A stretch of 64,000 nucleotides of DNA from Bradyrhizobium cytisi (GTDB taxonomy: Bacteria; Pseudomonadota; Alphaproteobacteria; Rhizobiales; Xanthobacteraceae): assembly GCF_008123515.1 (NCBI RefSeq), contig NZ_VSSR01000008.1, positions 62,001 to 126,000 of the forward strand, in the 5' to 3' direction. Positions 8,207 to 16,666 of the stretch are shown here, piece after piece. Position numbers and translations under genes: made by a program. Below the pieces are notes generated by a model. The model made no database searches. It was not told the origin of the DNA and was given only the letters and a program-made list of their open reading frames with translations. Within the stretch, counting starts at the first letter, position 1, and each line of letters starts with the position of its first letter.

Positions 8207-8998
8207 CTAGCGACTGAGATTCTTCGATACCGTCTGCGCCATCTCATCCGACGCCTGGATGACCTTGGCATTCATCTCATAGGCGCGCTGAGCCGAGATC
8301 AACTCGGTGATTTCCTTGACGGGATCGACGTTCGAGGCCTCGAGATACTGCTGGTTGATCTTGCCGTAGCCGGCATCGCCGGGGAGACCGACGACCGGCG
8401 CACCTGATGCCGTGGTCTCGCGATAGAGATTGCTGCCCAGCGGCTCGAGGCCCGCCTCGTTGGCGAAATTGGCAAGGTTGAGCTGGCCGATCTGACGCGG
8501 ATTGACTTCCGCGTCCAGCTTGGCGAACACCTGCCCGGTCTGGTTGACGGTGACCTGCACCGTTCCCTGCGGCACCGTGATGTTGGGATCCAGCAAATAG
8601 CCGTCCATCGTCACCAGCTGGCCGGTGGCGTTGGTGTTGAACGAGCCCGCGCGGGTGTACTGCACCTCGTTGTTCGGGCCGAGCACCTGAAACCAGCCGC
8701 GACCGTTGATCGCGAGGTCATATGGGTTGCCGGTCTGCGTAAGCGCGCCCTGGATGTGCAGCTTGCGGATTGCGGCCGACTTGACGCCGAGACCGAGATT
8801 GGCGCCTTCCGGAATCGGCGAGGCGCCGTTGACGTTCGCAACACCCTGCATGCGGTCCATCTGGTAGAACAGATCGGTGAATTCCGCACGTGCACGCTTG
8901 AACGACGTGGTGTTGATGTTGGCGATGTTGTTCGCGATGACTTCGATATTGGTCTGCTGGGCATTCATGCCCGTAGCCGCGATGGCGAGCGATTTCAC
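8207..8998 (-). CDS. flgG: Distal rod protein FlgG
   Basis: 263 residues. The N-terminal rod signature ([20 protein letters not shown]) and the C-terminal helix ([35 protein letters not shown]) identify FlgG. The length matches the family. It lies between fliE and flgA with short spacers. Confidence 0.98.
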   Translation of the reverse strand: MKSLAIAATGMNAQQTNIEVIANNIANINTTSFKRARAEFTDLFYQMDRMQGVANVNGASPIPEGANLGLGVKSAAIRKLHIQGALTQTGNPYDLAINGRGWFQVLGPNNEVQYTRAGSFNTNATGQLVTMDGYLLDPNITVPQGTVQVTVNQTGQVFAKLDAEVNPRQIGQLNLANFANEAGLEPLGSNLYRETTASGAPVVGLPGDAGYGKINQQYLEASNVDPVKEITELISAQRAYEMNAKVIQASDEMAQTVSKNLSR

Positions 8999-9015
8999 AG
9001 CGTGATTCCTTCAGA

Positions 9016-9345
9016 TCAAATCGACATACGAACGACTTCTTGGTAGGCCTGCACGACCTTGTCGCGGACCGCGACCGCGGTCTGCAAAGCCTGCTCGGCC
9101 GACATCAGCGCCTCGACGACTTTCCGCGTCGACTCCTTGCCCTGTATCGCCGAGATCGACGCGCTCTCGCCGGCCTTCAGCGTGCCGATCGCGTCCGTGG
9201 TCACCTGCTTCATCACGGAGTCGAAGCCAACGTCGTCGCCGGCCTGAACCGGGGACGTCGCACTGGGCGCAATGGTCTGCGTCTCGGTGATGCGGGATGC
9301 CGCCTGCCCTGCGGTGATTGCAGTGGATGAAATCGCCTCTAGCAT
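9016..9345 (-). CDS. fliE: Hook-basal body complex protein FliE
   Basis: 109 residues. FliE joins the MS ring to the proximal rod. The C-terminal half (LKAGESASISAIQGKESTRK, VVEALMSAEQALQTAVAVRD, VVQAYQEVVRM) is the family's conserved helical part. Two bases separate it from flgC. Confidence 0.96.
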   Translation of the reverse strand: MLEAISSTAITAGQAASRITETQTIAPSATSPVQAGDDVGFDSVMKQVTTDAIGTLKAGESASISAIQGKESTRKVVEALMSAEQALQTAVAVRDKVVQAYQEVVRMSI

Positions 9346-9347
9346 TG

Positions 9348-9764
9348 TCAGCTCCTCAGAAGATCGATGGTCATGCCGAGCATCGATCTCACCTGCTTCA
9401 CGACCTGGAGATTGGCTTCATAGGACCGGTTGACTTCCCGCATGTCCGCCATCTCGATCATCATGTTGACGTTCGGCATCTTCACGTAGCCGGCCTTGTC
9501 GGCCGCGGGATGGCCCGGATCGTACTCGACACGGTAGGGCGTGGTGTCGACCCCGATCTCCTTGACCTTCGCCAGCTGCGTGCCCGAGGCACGATCCATT
9601 GCGGCATCGAAAGTGATCGTCTTGCGCTGATACGGATCTGCACCGGCGGTGCGCCCGGTCGAGCTCGCATTCGCGAGATTTTCCGAGACAACCCGCATGC
9701 GCGACGACTGCGCTTCGAGGCCGGAGCTTGCGACCGTCAATGAAGCCTGTAGAGCGTCCAGCAT
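9348..9764 (-). CDS. flgC: Proximal rod protein FlgC
   Basis: 138 residues with the rod N-terminus (SLTVASSGLEAQSSRMRVVS, ENLANA) and the FlgC ending (PNVNMMIEMADMREVNRSYE). It sits between flgB and fliE, the usual order. Confidence 0.97.
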   Translation of the reverse strand: MLDALQASLTVASSGLEAQSSRMRVVSENLANASSTGRTAGADPYQRKTITFDAAMDRASGTQLAKVKEIGVDTTPYRVEYDPGHPAADKAGYVKMPNVNMMIEMADMREVNRSYEANLQVVKQVRSMLGMTIDLLRS

Positions 9765-9775
9765 GTCAGTTCACC

Positions 9776-10156
9776 TCAGGTCTTCGCGCTGGTCAGGATC
9801 ATGCGATTGAACGATCGCACTATCGCCGAGTTCATCGAATAATCGCGATTGACGTCGCTACCCTTGATCATCTCCTGCTCGAGACTGACCGAGTTACCGG
9901 AGTGGACGACATCCCAGCTATCCTTCTTCGCGGTTGCTCGCGTGTCGGTTTCGGCCGGGGAAAGCTGCATATGCGTGGGCGACGTCGTCGCGAGCCTGAC
10001 CGGCATTCCGTCAAGCACCTTGTTGAACGGCTCGACGTCGCGCGCCTTGAAACCCGGCGTATTGGCGTTGGCGACGTTGGTGGCGATGGTCGACTGACGA
10101 AGCTCGAGCCAGCGTGCCTGCGACGATGCGAGCTCGAAGAGAAAAAGCGGTCCCAC
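9776..10156 (-). CDS. flgB: Proximal rod protein FlgB
   Basis: 126 residues. The start must be the GTG at 10156: the frame upstream has no ATG or TTG before a stop. The rod motif STIATNVANANTPGFKARDV and the C-terminal QEMIKGSDVNRDYSMNSAIV fit FlgB. The 86-bp gap to flhB upstream is the widest within this block and may hold a promoter; a TTGACG box and a TTAACG (CtrA half-site-like) lie there, but neither is firmly supported. Confidence 0.95.
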   Translation of the reverse strand: MGPLFLFELASSQARWLELRQSTIATNVANANTPGFKARDVEPFNKVLDGMPVRLATTSPTHMQLSPAETDTRATAKKDSWDVVHSGNSVSLEQEMIKGSDVNRDYSMNSAIVRSFNRMILTSAKT

Positions 10157-10242
10157 GACAGCCCCATTTATGATTCATTGGAGAGAACCCTAGGGCGTTA
10201 AGCTTTCGTCAAGCTGTTGCGCGAAGCACCATCCTCGTCAGT

Positions 10243-11328
10243 CTACTGAACCTTCTCGGGCCGCGGCGTTTGCTTCGACTGCAGGAAGTAGATGATCTCG
10301 GCAACCGGGCGGAAGAACTCGGCCGGGATGACCTGATCGACCTGCACCGCTTCGTAGAGCGCGCGCGCGAGAGCCTTGTTCTCGATCACCGGGATCCTGT
10401 TCTGCTCGGCGGCCTCGCGGATCTTCAGCGCGATCACGTCCATGCCCTTGGCCACCACGAGAGGGGCCGGGTTTTCGTCGCGGTTGTAGCGCAATGCGAT
10501 TGCAAAGTGCGTCGGGTTCGCGATCACCAGCGTCGCGCGCGGCACGGAGGCGATCATGCGTTGGCGCGAGCGGTCGCGCGCGAGCGAGCGCAGGCGCGCC
10601 TTGATCAGCGGATCGCCCTCGGCCTGCTTGTGCTCGTCCTTGATCTCCTGCTTGGTCATGCGCAGCTCACGCCGCCAGCGGAAGCGCGCCCAGGCGAGAT
10701 CGATTGCGACCAGCACGATCGTCGCGATGCAGATCGCCGATACGATCCGCATCGCGATGGTGAGGATCATCTCCGGCAGCGCGACGGGATCGGTATACAT
10801 CGCCTCGAACGCCCTTGCCTCCGACGATCGCAGCACGAAGCAGACGACGGCGGTCACCGAGGCGAGCTTGAACACCGACTTGGCGAACTCCACGAGGCCC
10901 TGCGTTCCGAAAATGCGGCTCCAGCCGCTGGCGGGCGAGATTCGGGAGACGTCGGGCAGGATGCGCTGCAGCACCAGCTGCGGCGCGTTTTGCAGCAGCG
11001 ACGCGGCGAGCCCGAACACCGCGATGATCACGACCAGCGGCAACAGGAATCGCAGCGCCTCGAGGCCTACCACGGTGAGAAGATTCAGTGCGTCCGCCGC
11101 GGTGCTGAGCGGGAAGCCGTCGGGTTCGTCGATAAAGCTCTTCAAGGTCGGCGTCAGTCGCTGCACGCCCTGGCCGATCAGGAACGCCTGAATCACCATC
11201 AGCGCCGCCATGGTCGCGAGAATAGACGCCTCCCGAGAGACCGGAATATTGCCCTGTTCGAGCGCATCGCGGACTTTCTTCTCGGTCGGCTCTTCTGTTT
11301 TGCTCTCCTGGTCGGATGTCTCTGCCAT
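10243..11328 (-). CDS. flhB: Flagellar export switch protein FlhB
   Basis: 361 residues. N-terminal SKTEEPTEKKVRDALEQGN is the classic FlhB/YscU start. Four membrane segments follow, and the self-cleavage motif NPTH is present in the cytoplasmic domain (VIANPTHFAIALRYN). FlhB switches export from hook to filament substrates. Confidence 0.98.
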   Translation of the reverse strand: MAETSDQESKTEEPTEKKVRDALEQGNIPVSREASILATMAALMVIQAFLIGQGVQRLTPTLKSFIDEPDGFPLSTAADALNLLTVVGLEALRFLLPLVVIIAVFGLAASLLQNAPQLVLQRILPDVSRISPASGWSRIFGTQGLVEFAKSVFKLASVTAVVCFVLRSSEARAFEAMYTDPVALPEMILTIAMRIVSAICIATIVLVAIDLAWARFRWRRELRMTKQEIKDEHKQAEGDPLIKARLRSLARDRSRQRMIASVPRATLVIANPTHFAIALRYNRDENPAPLVVAKGMDVIALKIREAAEQNRIPVIENKALARALYEAVQVDQVIPAEFFRPVAEIIYFLQSKQTPRPEKVQ

Positions 11329-11341
11329 GCCAGTTCAGCGG

Positions 11342-12382
11342 TCAGCGGAAGACCAGCTCATCGTCCTGGTCGGGATTGAGCTCGATTTCACCCTTCTCGG
11401 CGAGGTCGAGGGCGAGGTCGGTGATGACGCGGCGCGCCTCCAGCACGTCGCGCTGGTTCGACGGCTCGCCGATCGCGAGCTCGTGCTCGACGACGCGACG
11501 GACGCGCGAGGCGACCGCGGACAGGATCAGTTCGCGGAAGTGCTTGTCGGTGCCCTTCAGCGCGACGACGATACGATCGGTCGGCACCTGGTCGAAGATC
11601 ATGGTGCGCGCCTTCGGCGCCAGGTTGACGACGTCGTCGAAGGTGAATAGCAGCTCCTTCAGCACTTCGGCCGACTTCGGCCGCTTCTCCGACAGGCTCT
11701 TCAGCATGTCCTCGATATGACCACGCTCCATCTTGTTGATGATGTCGGCGACACGGGCGTAGGTGTCGGCGCCGAGGTTGCGGGCGAAATTGAGCGTCAG
11801 GTCTTCGTGCAGCGTCTTCTCGAGGACCTTCATCGCATCGTCGACGATCGGCTTGAGGCTGAGCACGCGCCGCATCAGCTCGTTGCGAAGGCTCGACGGC
11901 AACTGGCTCATGACCTTGGCGGCGCAGGACGGCTTGACCTTGGACAGGATCAGCGCCGCGGTCTGCGGATGCTCCTTGGAGAGGTAGGTCGCCAGCGAGT
12001 TTTCCGAGACCGACGAGACGCGGTCCCACACCGACCGGCTCGAATTGCCGAGCAGGTCCGACATGATCGCCGAGACCTGGTCGGCGGGAAGCACGTCGCC
12101 GAGCACGGCTTCGAGGCCACCGAGGGTGCCGAGAATGTTGGCGCCCATCGAGAACTGCTGGGCGAACTCCTCGACGATCGACTCGAGTTCCTGCGCCGTA
12201 ATCGGCCGCAGCTCAGCCGCGGCCTTGGTGACGATCCGGATATCCTGCGGCTCGAATTGCGCGAGCACGCTCGCGGCCGCCTGCCGGCCCATGGCCAACA
12301 GGAGCGCCGCGACCTTTTCCGTTCCGCCCAGCGTGGCAACGCCTCGCTGCTTGATGGGAGCGATGCCGACCTGTGCCGCCAT
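11342..12382 (-). CDS. fliG: Flagellar motor switch protein FliG
   Basis: 346 residues. The N-terminal domain (GTEKVAALLLAMGRQAAASV), the EHPQTAALILSKV stretch of the middle domain and the C-terminal torque domain with charged helices (FDDVVNLAPKARTMIFDQVP) are all there. FliG binds the MS ring and contacts MotA. It is 2 bases from fliN. Confidence 0.97.
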   Translation of the reverse strand: MAAQVGIAPIKQRGVATLGGTEKVAALLLAMGRQAAASVLAQFEPQDIRIVTKAAAELRPITAQELESIVEEFAQQFSMGANILGTLGGLEAVLGDVLPADQVSAIMSDLLGNSSRSVWDRVSSVSENSLATYLSKEHPQTAALILSKVKPSCAAKVMSQLPSSLRNELMRRVLSLKPIVDDAMKVLEKTLHEDLTLNFARNLGADTYARVADIINKMERGHIEDMLKSLSEKRPKSAEVLKELLFTFDDVVNLAPKARTMIFDQVPTDRIVVALKGTDKHFRELILSAVASRVRRVVEHELAIGEPSNQRDVLEARRVITDLALDLAEKGEIELNPDQDDELVFR

Positions 12383-12384
12383 GG

Positions 12385-12759
12385 TCAGGAATCACCCTGC
12401 CCCAGAGGTCCGACGATCTCGGTCAGCGAGACACCGAAGCGCGAATTGTCCTCTTCGACGACGACCACCTCGCCGCGGGCCACGACGCGGCCGTTGACCA
12501 CGACGTCGACGGGCTCGCCGACGCGGTGATCCAGCGGAACCACGGCGCCGCGGCCGAGCTTCATCAGATTCGCCACAGGGATGGTCGCCGATCCCAGCAC
12601 CACCTGCATGGTGACGGGAATGCGCAGGATGGCATCGACATTGGCGAACTTGCCGGCCTCCTCCGCGGTGCGCGCGGCGATCTCCGCCAGCCGCTCCAGC
12701 GGAGACGTCTCGGCATCATCGGATGCGGGTGCTGACTCGTAGTCGAAGGATCGCGCCAT
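12385..12759 (-). CDS. fliN: Flagellar motor switch protein FliN
   Basis: 124 residues. The SpoA domain is complete: ILRIPVTMQVVLGSATIPVA, NLMKLGRGAVVPLDHRVGEP and VDVVVNGRVVARGEVVVVEE. FliN forms the lower C ring with FliM and FliG, whose genes flank it. Confidence 0.97.
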   Translation of the reverse strand: MARSFDYESAPASDDAETSPLERLAEIAARTAEEAGKFANVDAILRIPVTMQVVLGSATIPVANLMKLGRGAVVPLDHRVGEPVDVVVNGRVVARGEVVVVEEDNSRFGVSLTEIVGPLGQGDS

Positions 12760-12834
12760 TTGTTATCGCCTCTTGGTATTTCCGCTCCCGGAGCGCCGCG
12801 ACGTTCCGATCTGTCCGTTCGGCCCGTCCCGGCC

Positions 12835-13149
12835 CTAATGCTTGTTGACCTCGGAGCCGTTCGCCGTCGCAGCAGGCTGGAGCCCGGTCCGCGCGTCGAG
12901 CGCCGCAATCGCTTCGTGAGCCTGGTCGATCTTCGTGCTCAGCACGCTGGCGAGCCGGCCGAGATTTGCCGTGGAATCATGCGCCGCGGTGATCACAGTA
13001 TCGAAAGCGCCCGCGGTCTCGTGGACGATGGTCGAGAACTCGCCCTGATAGTTGCGCAGCCGCGCCAGCTCACGGTGCATCCGGGTCACCCGCATGCTGG
13101 TGAACGCCAGCGCAATCAGCAGCACGGCATCAACGAGATAGGATATCAT
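12835..13149 (-). CDS. Small membrane protein between fliM and fliN
   Basis: 104 residues from the ATG at 13149, which overlaps the end of fliM by 20 bases. One N-terminal membrane helix (LVDAVLLIALAFTSMRV) is followed by a helical, probably coiled-coil cytoplasmic part (LARLRNYQGEFSTIVHETAG). It may be the alphaproteobacterial family DUF6468, from memory. Its fixed place between fliM and fliN suggests a motor role, but nothing in the sequence gives a function. Confidence 0.75.
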   Translation of the reverse strand: MISYLVDAVLLIALAFTSMRVTRMHRELARLRNYQGEFSTIVHETAGAFDTVITAAHDSTANLGRLASVLSTKIDQAHEAIAALDARTGLQPAATANGSEVNKH

Positions 13150-14071
13150 CGACGAACTCCCGCTTCTGATCGACGGGATCTGCCACCTGCATGGCGTAGT
13201 AGCCGTCAAGCTGGCCGATCTGGCACCAGAACAGCACCTGGTTGTTGCTCTCGAGCCGCGCCAGCGTGCGCGGCGTGGCTTCGAGCTCGAGCACCTGTCC
13301 GACCTTGAACTTCACGACGTCCTCGAGGGAGATCATCTTCTCGTCGAGCACCGCGCTCAGCGTCACTTCGGTGCGGTGAACCTCGCTTTCCATCTGCTCG
13401 CGCCAGCGAGGGTCGGCCGCGCGACCGTCGCTGACGACGACGTGGGCGAGCTTCTGCCGCAGCGGGTTGAGCGCGGAGTGCGGGACGATCAGGAACATCT
13501 GACCGCCGCGGTAGAGCGCCTGCAGCATGATGTTCGCGCAGATCGACATGTTGCCGCTCCGCCCGATCGCCAGCGACGCCATGGCGGTCTCGACCCGCTC
13601 GACACGGAAGGTGACGTTGGAGGTGCCGGCGAAGGCGGTTTGCAGCGCCTTGGCGAACCGCTCGAACAGCGCCTGGACCAGGCGAATCTCGATGTTCGAG
13701 AACGAACGCTCGACGTCGAGCGGCGGCTCGGCGCCATCGGAGCCGAACATCGCCTCAACCATGGTGAACACGAAATCGCGGTCGAGCACGATGATGACGC
13801 GGGAGTCCCACTGCTCGGCGTAGAGCACGGCGGCGACCGCGTTGCCCTCGTAGTCCTTGATGATGTCGCCGACGCGATCATTGACGATGCCGTTGACCGA
13901 GAAATAGCAGGGCGTTCCTGCCATCGGCTGCAGGCTGTCCGTGCACGATGCTGCCATGCGATCGAAGATCACATTGAGCATCGGCATGCGTTCGATCGAA
14001 ATTCCGGCTGCATCCAGCAGGTAGTTCGGCAGCTGCTTCCGCTGATCGATCTCGACGTCCTCCATCGTCAT
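13130..14071 (-). CDS. fliM: Flagellar motor switch protein FliM
   Basis: 313 residues. The CheC-like middle domain (PMLNVIFDRMAASCTDSLQP) and the C-terminal SpoA part (KVGQVLELEATPRTLARLES) are clear. The N-terminal CheY-binding motif typical of enterics (LSQxEIDAL) is not obvious; MTMEDVEIDQ stands in its place. It overlaps motA by 4 bases. Confidence 0.95.
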   Translation of the reverse strand: MTMEDVEIDQRKQLPNYLLDAAGISIERMPMLNVIFDRMAASCTDSLQPMAGTPCYFSVNGIVNDRVGDIIKDYEGNAVAAVLYAEQWDSRVIIVLDRDFVFTMVEAMFGSDGAEPPLDVERSFSNIEIRLVQALFERFAKALQTAFAGTSNVTFRVERVETAMASLAIGRSGNMSICANIMLQALYRGGQMFLIVPHSALNPLRQKLAHVVVSDGRAADPRWREQMESEVHRTEVTLSAVLDEKMISLEDVVKFKVGQVLELEATPRTLARLESNNQVLFWCQIGQLDGYYAMQVADPVDQKREFVDDILSR

Positions 14072-14964
14072 GCGCGTGCAGCCTTGGGTTCAGCGTCGGT
14101 CACGACGGCCTTGGGACCTGCGATCGTCTCGTTCTCGACGACGTCGATCGACGGCCGCTCGCTGCTCGCGATCATCTTGCGGCCGTGCTCGACGGCGATC
14201 TGCGGCATGGCGCCGTTCATGAACGCCAGCAGCGTCTGCTTGACGATGATGTAGGGCCGGCACTTCTTCTCGCGCGTCATCTTGATCTTCAGCGCGAAGG
14301 GCGAAATGATGCCGTAAGACAGGAAGATGCCGGCGAAGGTGCCGACCAGCGCCGCGCCGATGAAGCCGCCAAGCAGCTTCGGCGACTGGTCGAGCGCGCC
14401 CATCGCCTTGATGACGCCGAGCACGGCGGCGACGATGCCGAGCGCCGGCAGCGCCTCGGACACCACCACCAGCGCGTGATAGGGCGTCAACTTGCTCTTC
14501 ACGATGGTGTGGATCTCCTCGTCCATCAGCGCCTCGATCTCATGCGTGCGCGCGTTGCCCATGATGATGAGGCGAACATAGTCGCAGATGAACTGGAGCA
14601 GGGACGCGTCGCCGAGCACGCTCGGGAACGCCTTGAAGATCTCCGAGGCCGAAGGATCGTCGATATGCGCCTCAACCTCGTTACGGCCCTTGCCGCGCAG
14701 CTCGCGCATCAGCGCATGGAGCGCCCCGAGCAGATCGAGATAATAGCGTTCGCCCGGCACCGCTCCGGTGATGGCCTGCACGCAGGCCACCCCGGTGTCC
14801 ACGACCGTCTTCCACGGATTGGCCACGATGAAGGTGCCGACCGCGGTGCCCAAGATGATCACGAATTCCCATGGCTGCATCAGCACGGCCAGATGGCCGC
14901 CCATGGCGGCAAATCCGCCGAGCAGTGCTGCCACCGTGATGAAAATTCCCACGAAACTGAGCAA
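14068..14964 (-). CDS. motA: Flagellar stator protein MotA
   Basis: 298 residues from a TTG at 14964. The frame is open to 15117, but the extra 51 residues are not MotA-like and would overlap the divergent gene. The family begins at LLSFVGIFITVAALLGGFAA. Four membrane helices, the cytoplasmic loop with conserved charge (GRNEVEAHIDD) and the ALGIVAAVLGVIKAMGALDQ helix with its conserved proline are present. MotA with MotB forms the proton channel. motB is not in this window next to it. Confidence 0.93.
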   Translation of the reverse strand: MLSFVGIFITVAALLGGFAAMGGHLAVLMQPWEFVIILGTAVGTFIVANPWKTVVDTGVACVQAITGAVPGERYYLDLLGALHALMRELRGKGRNEVEAHIDDPSASEIFKAFPSVLGDASLLQFICDYVRLIIMGNARTHEIEALMDEEIHTIVKSKLTPYHALVVVSEALPALGIVAAVLGVIKAMGALDQSPKLLGGFIGAALVGTFAGIFLSYGIISPFALKIKMTREKKCRPYIIVKQTLLAFMNGAMPQIAVEHGRKMIASSERPSIDVVENETIAGPKAVVTDAEPKAARA

Positions 14965-15106
14965 CGCGCCACTCCATCGCCGATCCCATCGGGAATATCT
15001 AGTCGGCGACGCTTGCGCGAAGCTGGCTTCAGCATGGCCAGCCCCACGCAAGCAATTCGCGGCAGCTTGAGGCGATGTCGCAATAGCGGCCAAAGGGGCG
15101 CGTGCC
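14965..15106. promoter_or_regulatory. Divergent promoter region, motA / DUF1217
   Basis: This 142-bp gap separates two divergent flagellar units and must hold both promoters if motA starts at 14964. I could not assign boxes with confidence. Confidence 0.4.
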
Positions 15107-15898
15107 ATGCTATCCACGATCGCGGATTACACCAGACTGACCAAGGACATGAGCAAGTCGCTCACGCAGGTCGCGGATGAACCGGACGTGAGCCGCGACA
15201 CCGACTACTTTCTGAGCCATATCGGCAATGTGAAGACGATCGACGACTTCCTGGGCAACTATCGGCTCTACTCCTACGCGATGAAGGCCTATGGCCTCAG
15301 CGACATGACCTATGCCAAGGCCTTCATGCGCAAGGTGCTGACCGAGGGCGTCTCGGCCAAGGACGCCTTCGCCAACCAGCTCAGCGACAGCCGCTACAAG
15401 GAATTCGCCACGGCCTTCAATTTCGCCGCCAATGGCGCCAACGCGACCTCGACGACCGCGGCCACGACCGGCACGGCGACCCAATACGTCACGCAGACGA
15501 TGGAGCAGAACGCCGGCGACCAGAACGAGGGCCTGCGGCTTGCGCTCTACTTCACGCGCAAGGCCTCCTCGATCACGAGCCCCTACCAGATCCTCGCCGA
15601 CAAGGCGCTGACCCAGGTGGTGCAGACCGCAATGGGATGGTCGCCGACGATCTCTTCGTCCGATATCGACATGCAGGCCAAGATGATCACGGACAAGATC
15701 AATCTCACCGATTTCCAGGACTCGACCAAGGTCACCAAATTCGTGCAGCGCTTCGCCGCGATGTGGGACGCGACCCAGGCCCAGAGCGACACCTCGACCA
15801 ACCCCGCACTCGTCCTGATCACCGGCGCGTCGACGTCGTCGGCCAGCATGGACGCCGGCTTGCTCACGACACTTCAGAACATCAAGTTCAACAGGTAA
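15107..15898 (+). CDS. DUF1217 flagellar protein
   Basis: 263 residues, DUF1217 family, found in rhizobial flagellar clusters next to flgF. Mainly helical; the repeats of the family are visible (DYFLSHIGNVKTIDDFLGNY, AYGLSDMTYAKAFMRKVLTE, KINLTDFQDSTKVTKFVQRF). It has no signal peptide and a Thr/Ala-rich loop (about residues 111-127). AAGGGGCG precedes the ATG. The molecular role is unknown. Confidence 0.85.
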   Translation: MLSTIADYTRLTKDMSKSLTQVADEPDVSRDTDYFLSHIGNVKTIDDFLGNYRLYSYAMKAYGLSDMTYAKAFMRKVLTEGVSAKDAFANQLSDSRYKEFATAFNFAANGANATSTTAATTGTATQYVTQTMEQNAGDQNEGLRLALYFTRKASSITSPYQILADKALTQVVQTAMGWSPTISSSDIDMQAKMITDKINLTDFQDSTKVTKFVQRFAAMWDATQAQSDTSTNPALVLITGASTSSASMDAGLLTTLQNIKFNR

Positions 15899-15901
15899 AC
15901 C

Positions 15902-16630
15902 ATGCAATCGGCTCTTTATGTGGGATTGTCGGCGCAGGTCGCGCTCGAGAAGCGCCTCCAGACGATCGCCAACAACGTCGCCAACGTCAACACGTCCGGC
16001 TTTCGCACAGACGTGGTGAAATTCGAGACGGTGTTGTCCAAGGCCGCCGCGAATCCGGTCGCGTTCTCCTCGCCCGGCGAGAATATCATCTCGCGCGAGC
16101 AAGGCAGCATTACCGAGACCGGCAACCCGCTCGACGTCGCCGTGGTCGGACAGGGCTGGATCGCCTTCGCCGGCCCCAACGGCACGGTCTATACCCGCGA
16201 CGGCCGGCTCCAGATCGCCGCCAACGGCGACCTTCAGACGGTGTCGGGCTTCCCCGTCATCGATTCCGGCGGTGCGCAGATCTCGCTCGACCCGAACGGC
16301 GGGCCGGTCTCGATCTCGCGTAGCGGCGCGATCACCCAGGACAACAATGAGATCGGCACCATCGGCCTGTTCAGCATTCCGGCCGATGCCGATCTCGACC
16401 GGTACGGCAATTCCGGCGTCACGCCAGACCGTCCCGCGACCGCCATCGGCGATTTCAGCCGGGACGGCTTCAAGCAGGGCTATGTCGAGGGCTCCAGCGC
16501 CAACCCCATGATGGAATTGACAAAGCTGATGTCGGCCTCGCGCGCCTTCGACAGCACCAACTCGCTGATCGAGGGCACGGAGAGCACGCTCCGGAACGCA
16601 ATTCAGACGCTGGGCGATCCCAGCAAGTAG
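15902..16630 (+). CDS. flgF: Flagellar rod protein FlgF
   Basis: 242 residues. Rod signature near the start (EKRLQTIANNVANVNTSGF) and the C-terminal helix (YVEGSSANPMMELTKLMSAS). It is shorter than FlgG and lacks its middle insert, as expected for FlgF. It begins 3 bases after the DUF1217 stop. Confidence 0.96.
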   Translation: MQSALYVGLSAQVALEKRLQTIANNVANVNTSGFRTDVVKFETVLSKAAANPVAFSSPGENIISREQGSITETGNPLDVAVVGQGWIAFAGPNGTVYTRDGRLQIAANGDLQTVSGFPVIDSGGAQISLDPNGGPVSISRSGAITQDNNEIGTIGLFSIPADADLDRYGNSGVTPDRPATAIGDFSRDGFKQGYVEGSSANPMMELTKLMSASRAFDSTNSLIEGTESTLRNAIQTLGDPSK

Positions 16631-16666
16631 GCTGCGCGTCGCGCGTAATTTGGGTGGACGGTTTCC

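Noticed and set aside
14965..15117. The N-terminal extension of motA to 15117
   Set aside because: The extra residues are not MotA-like and would overlap the divergent gene; a TTG at 14964 gives the usual N-terminus.
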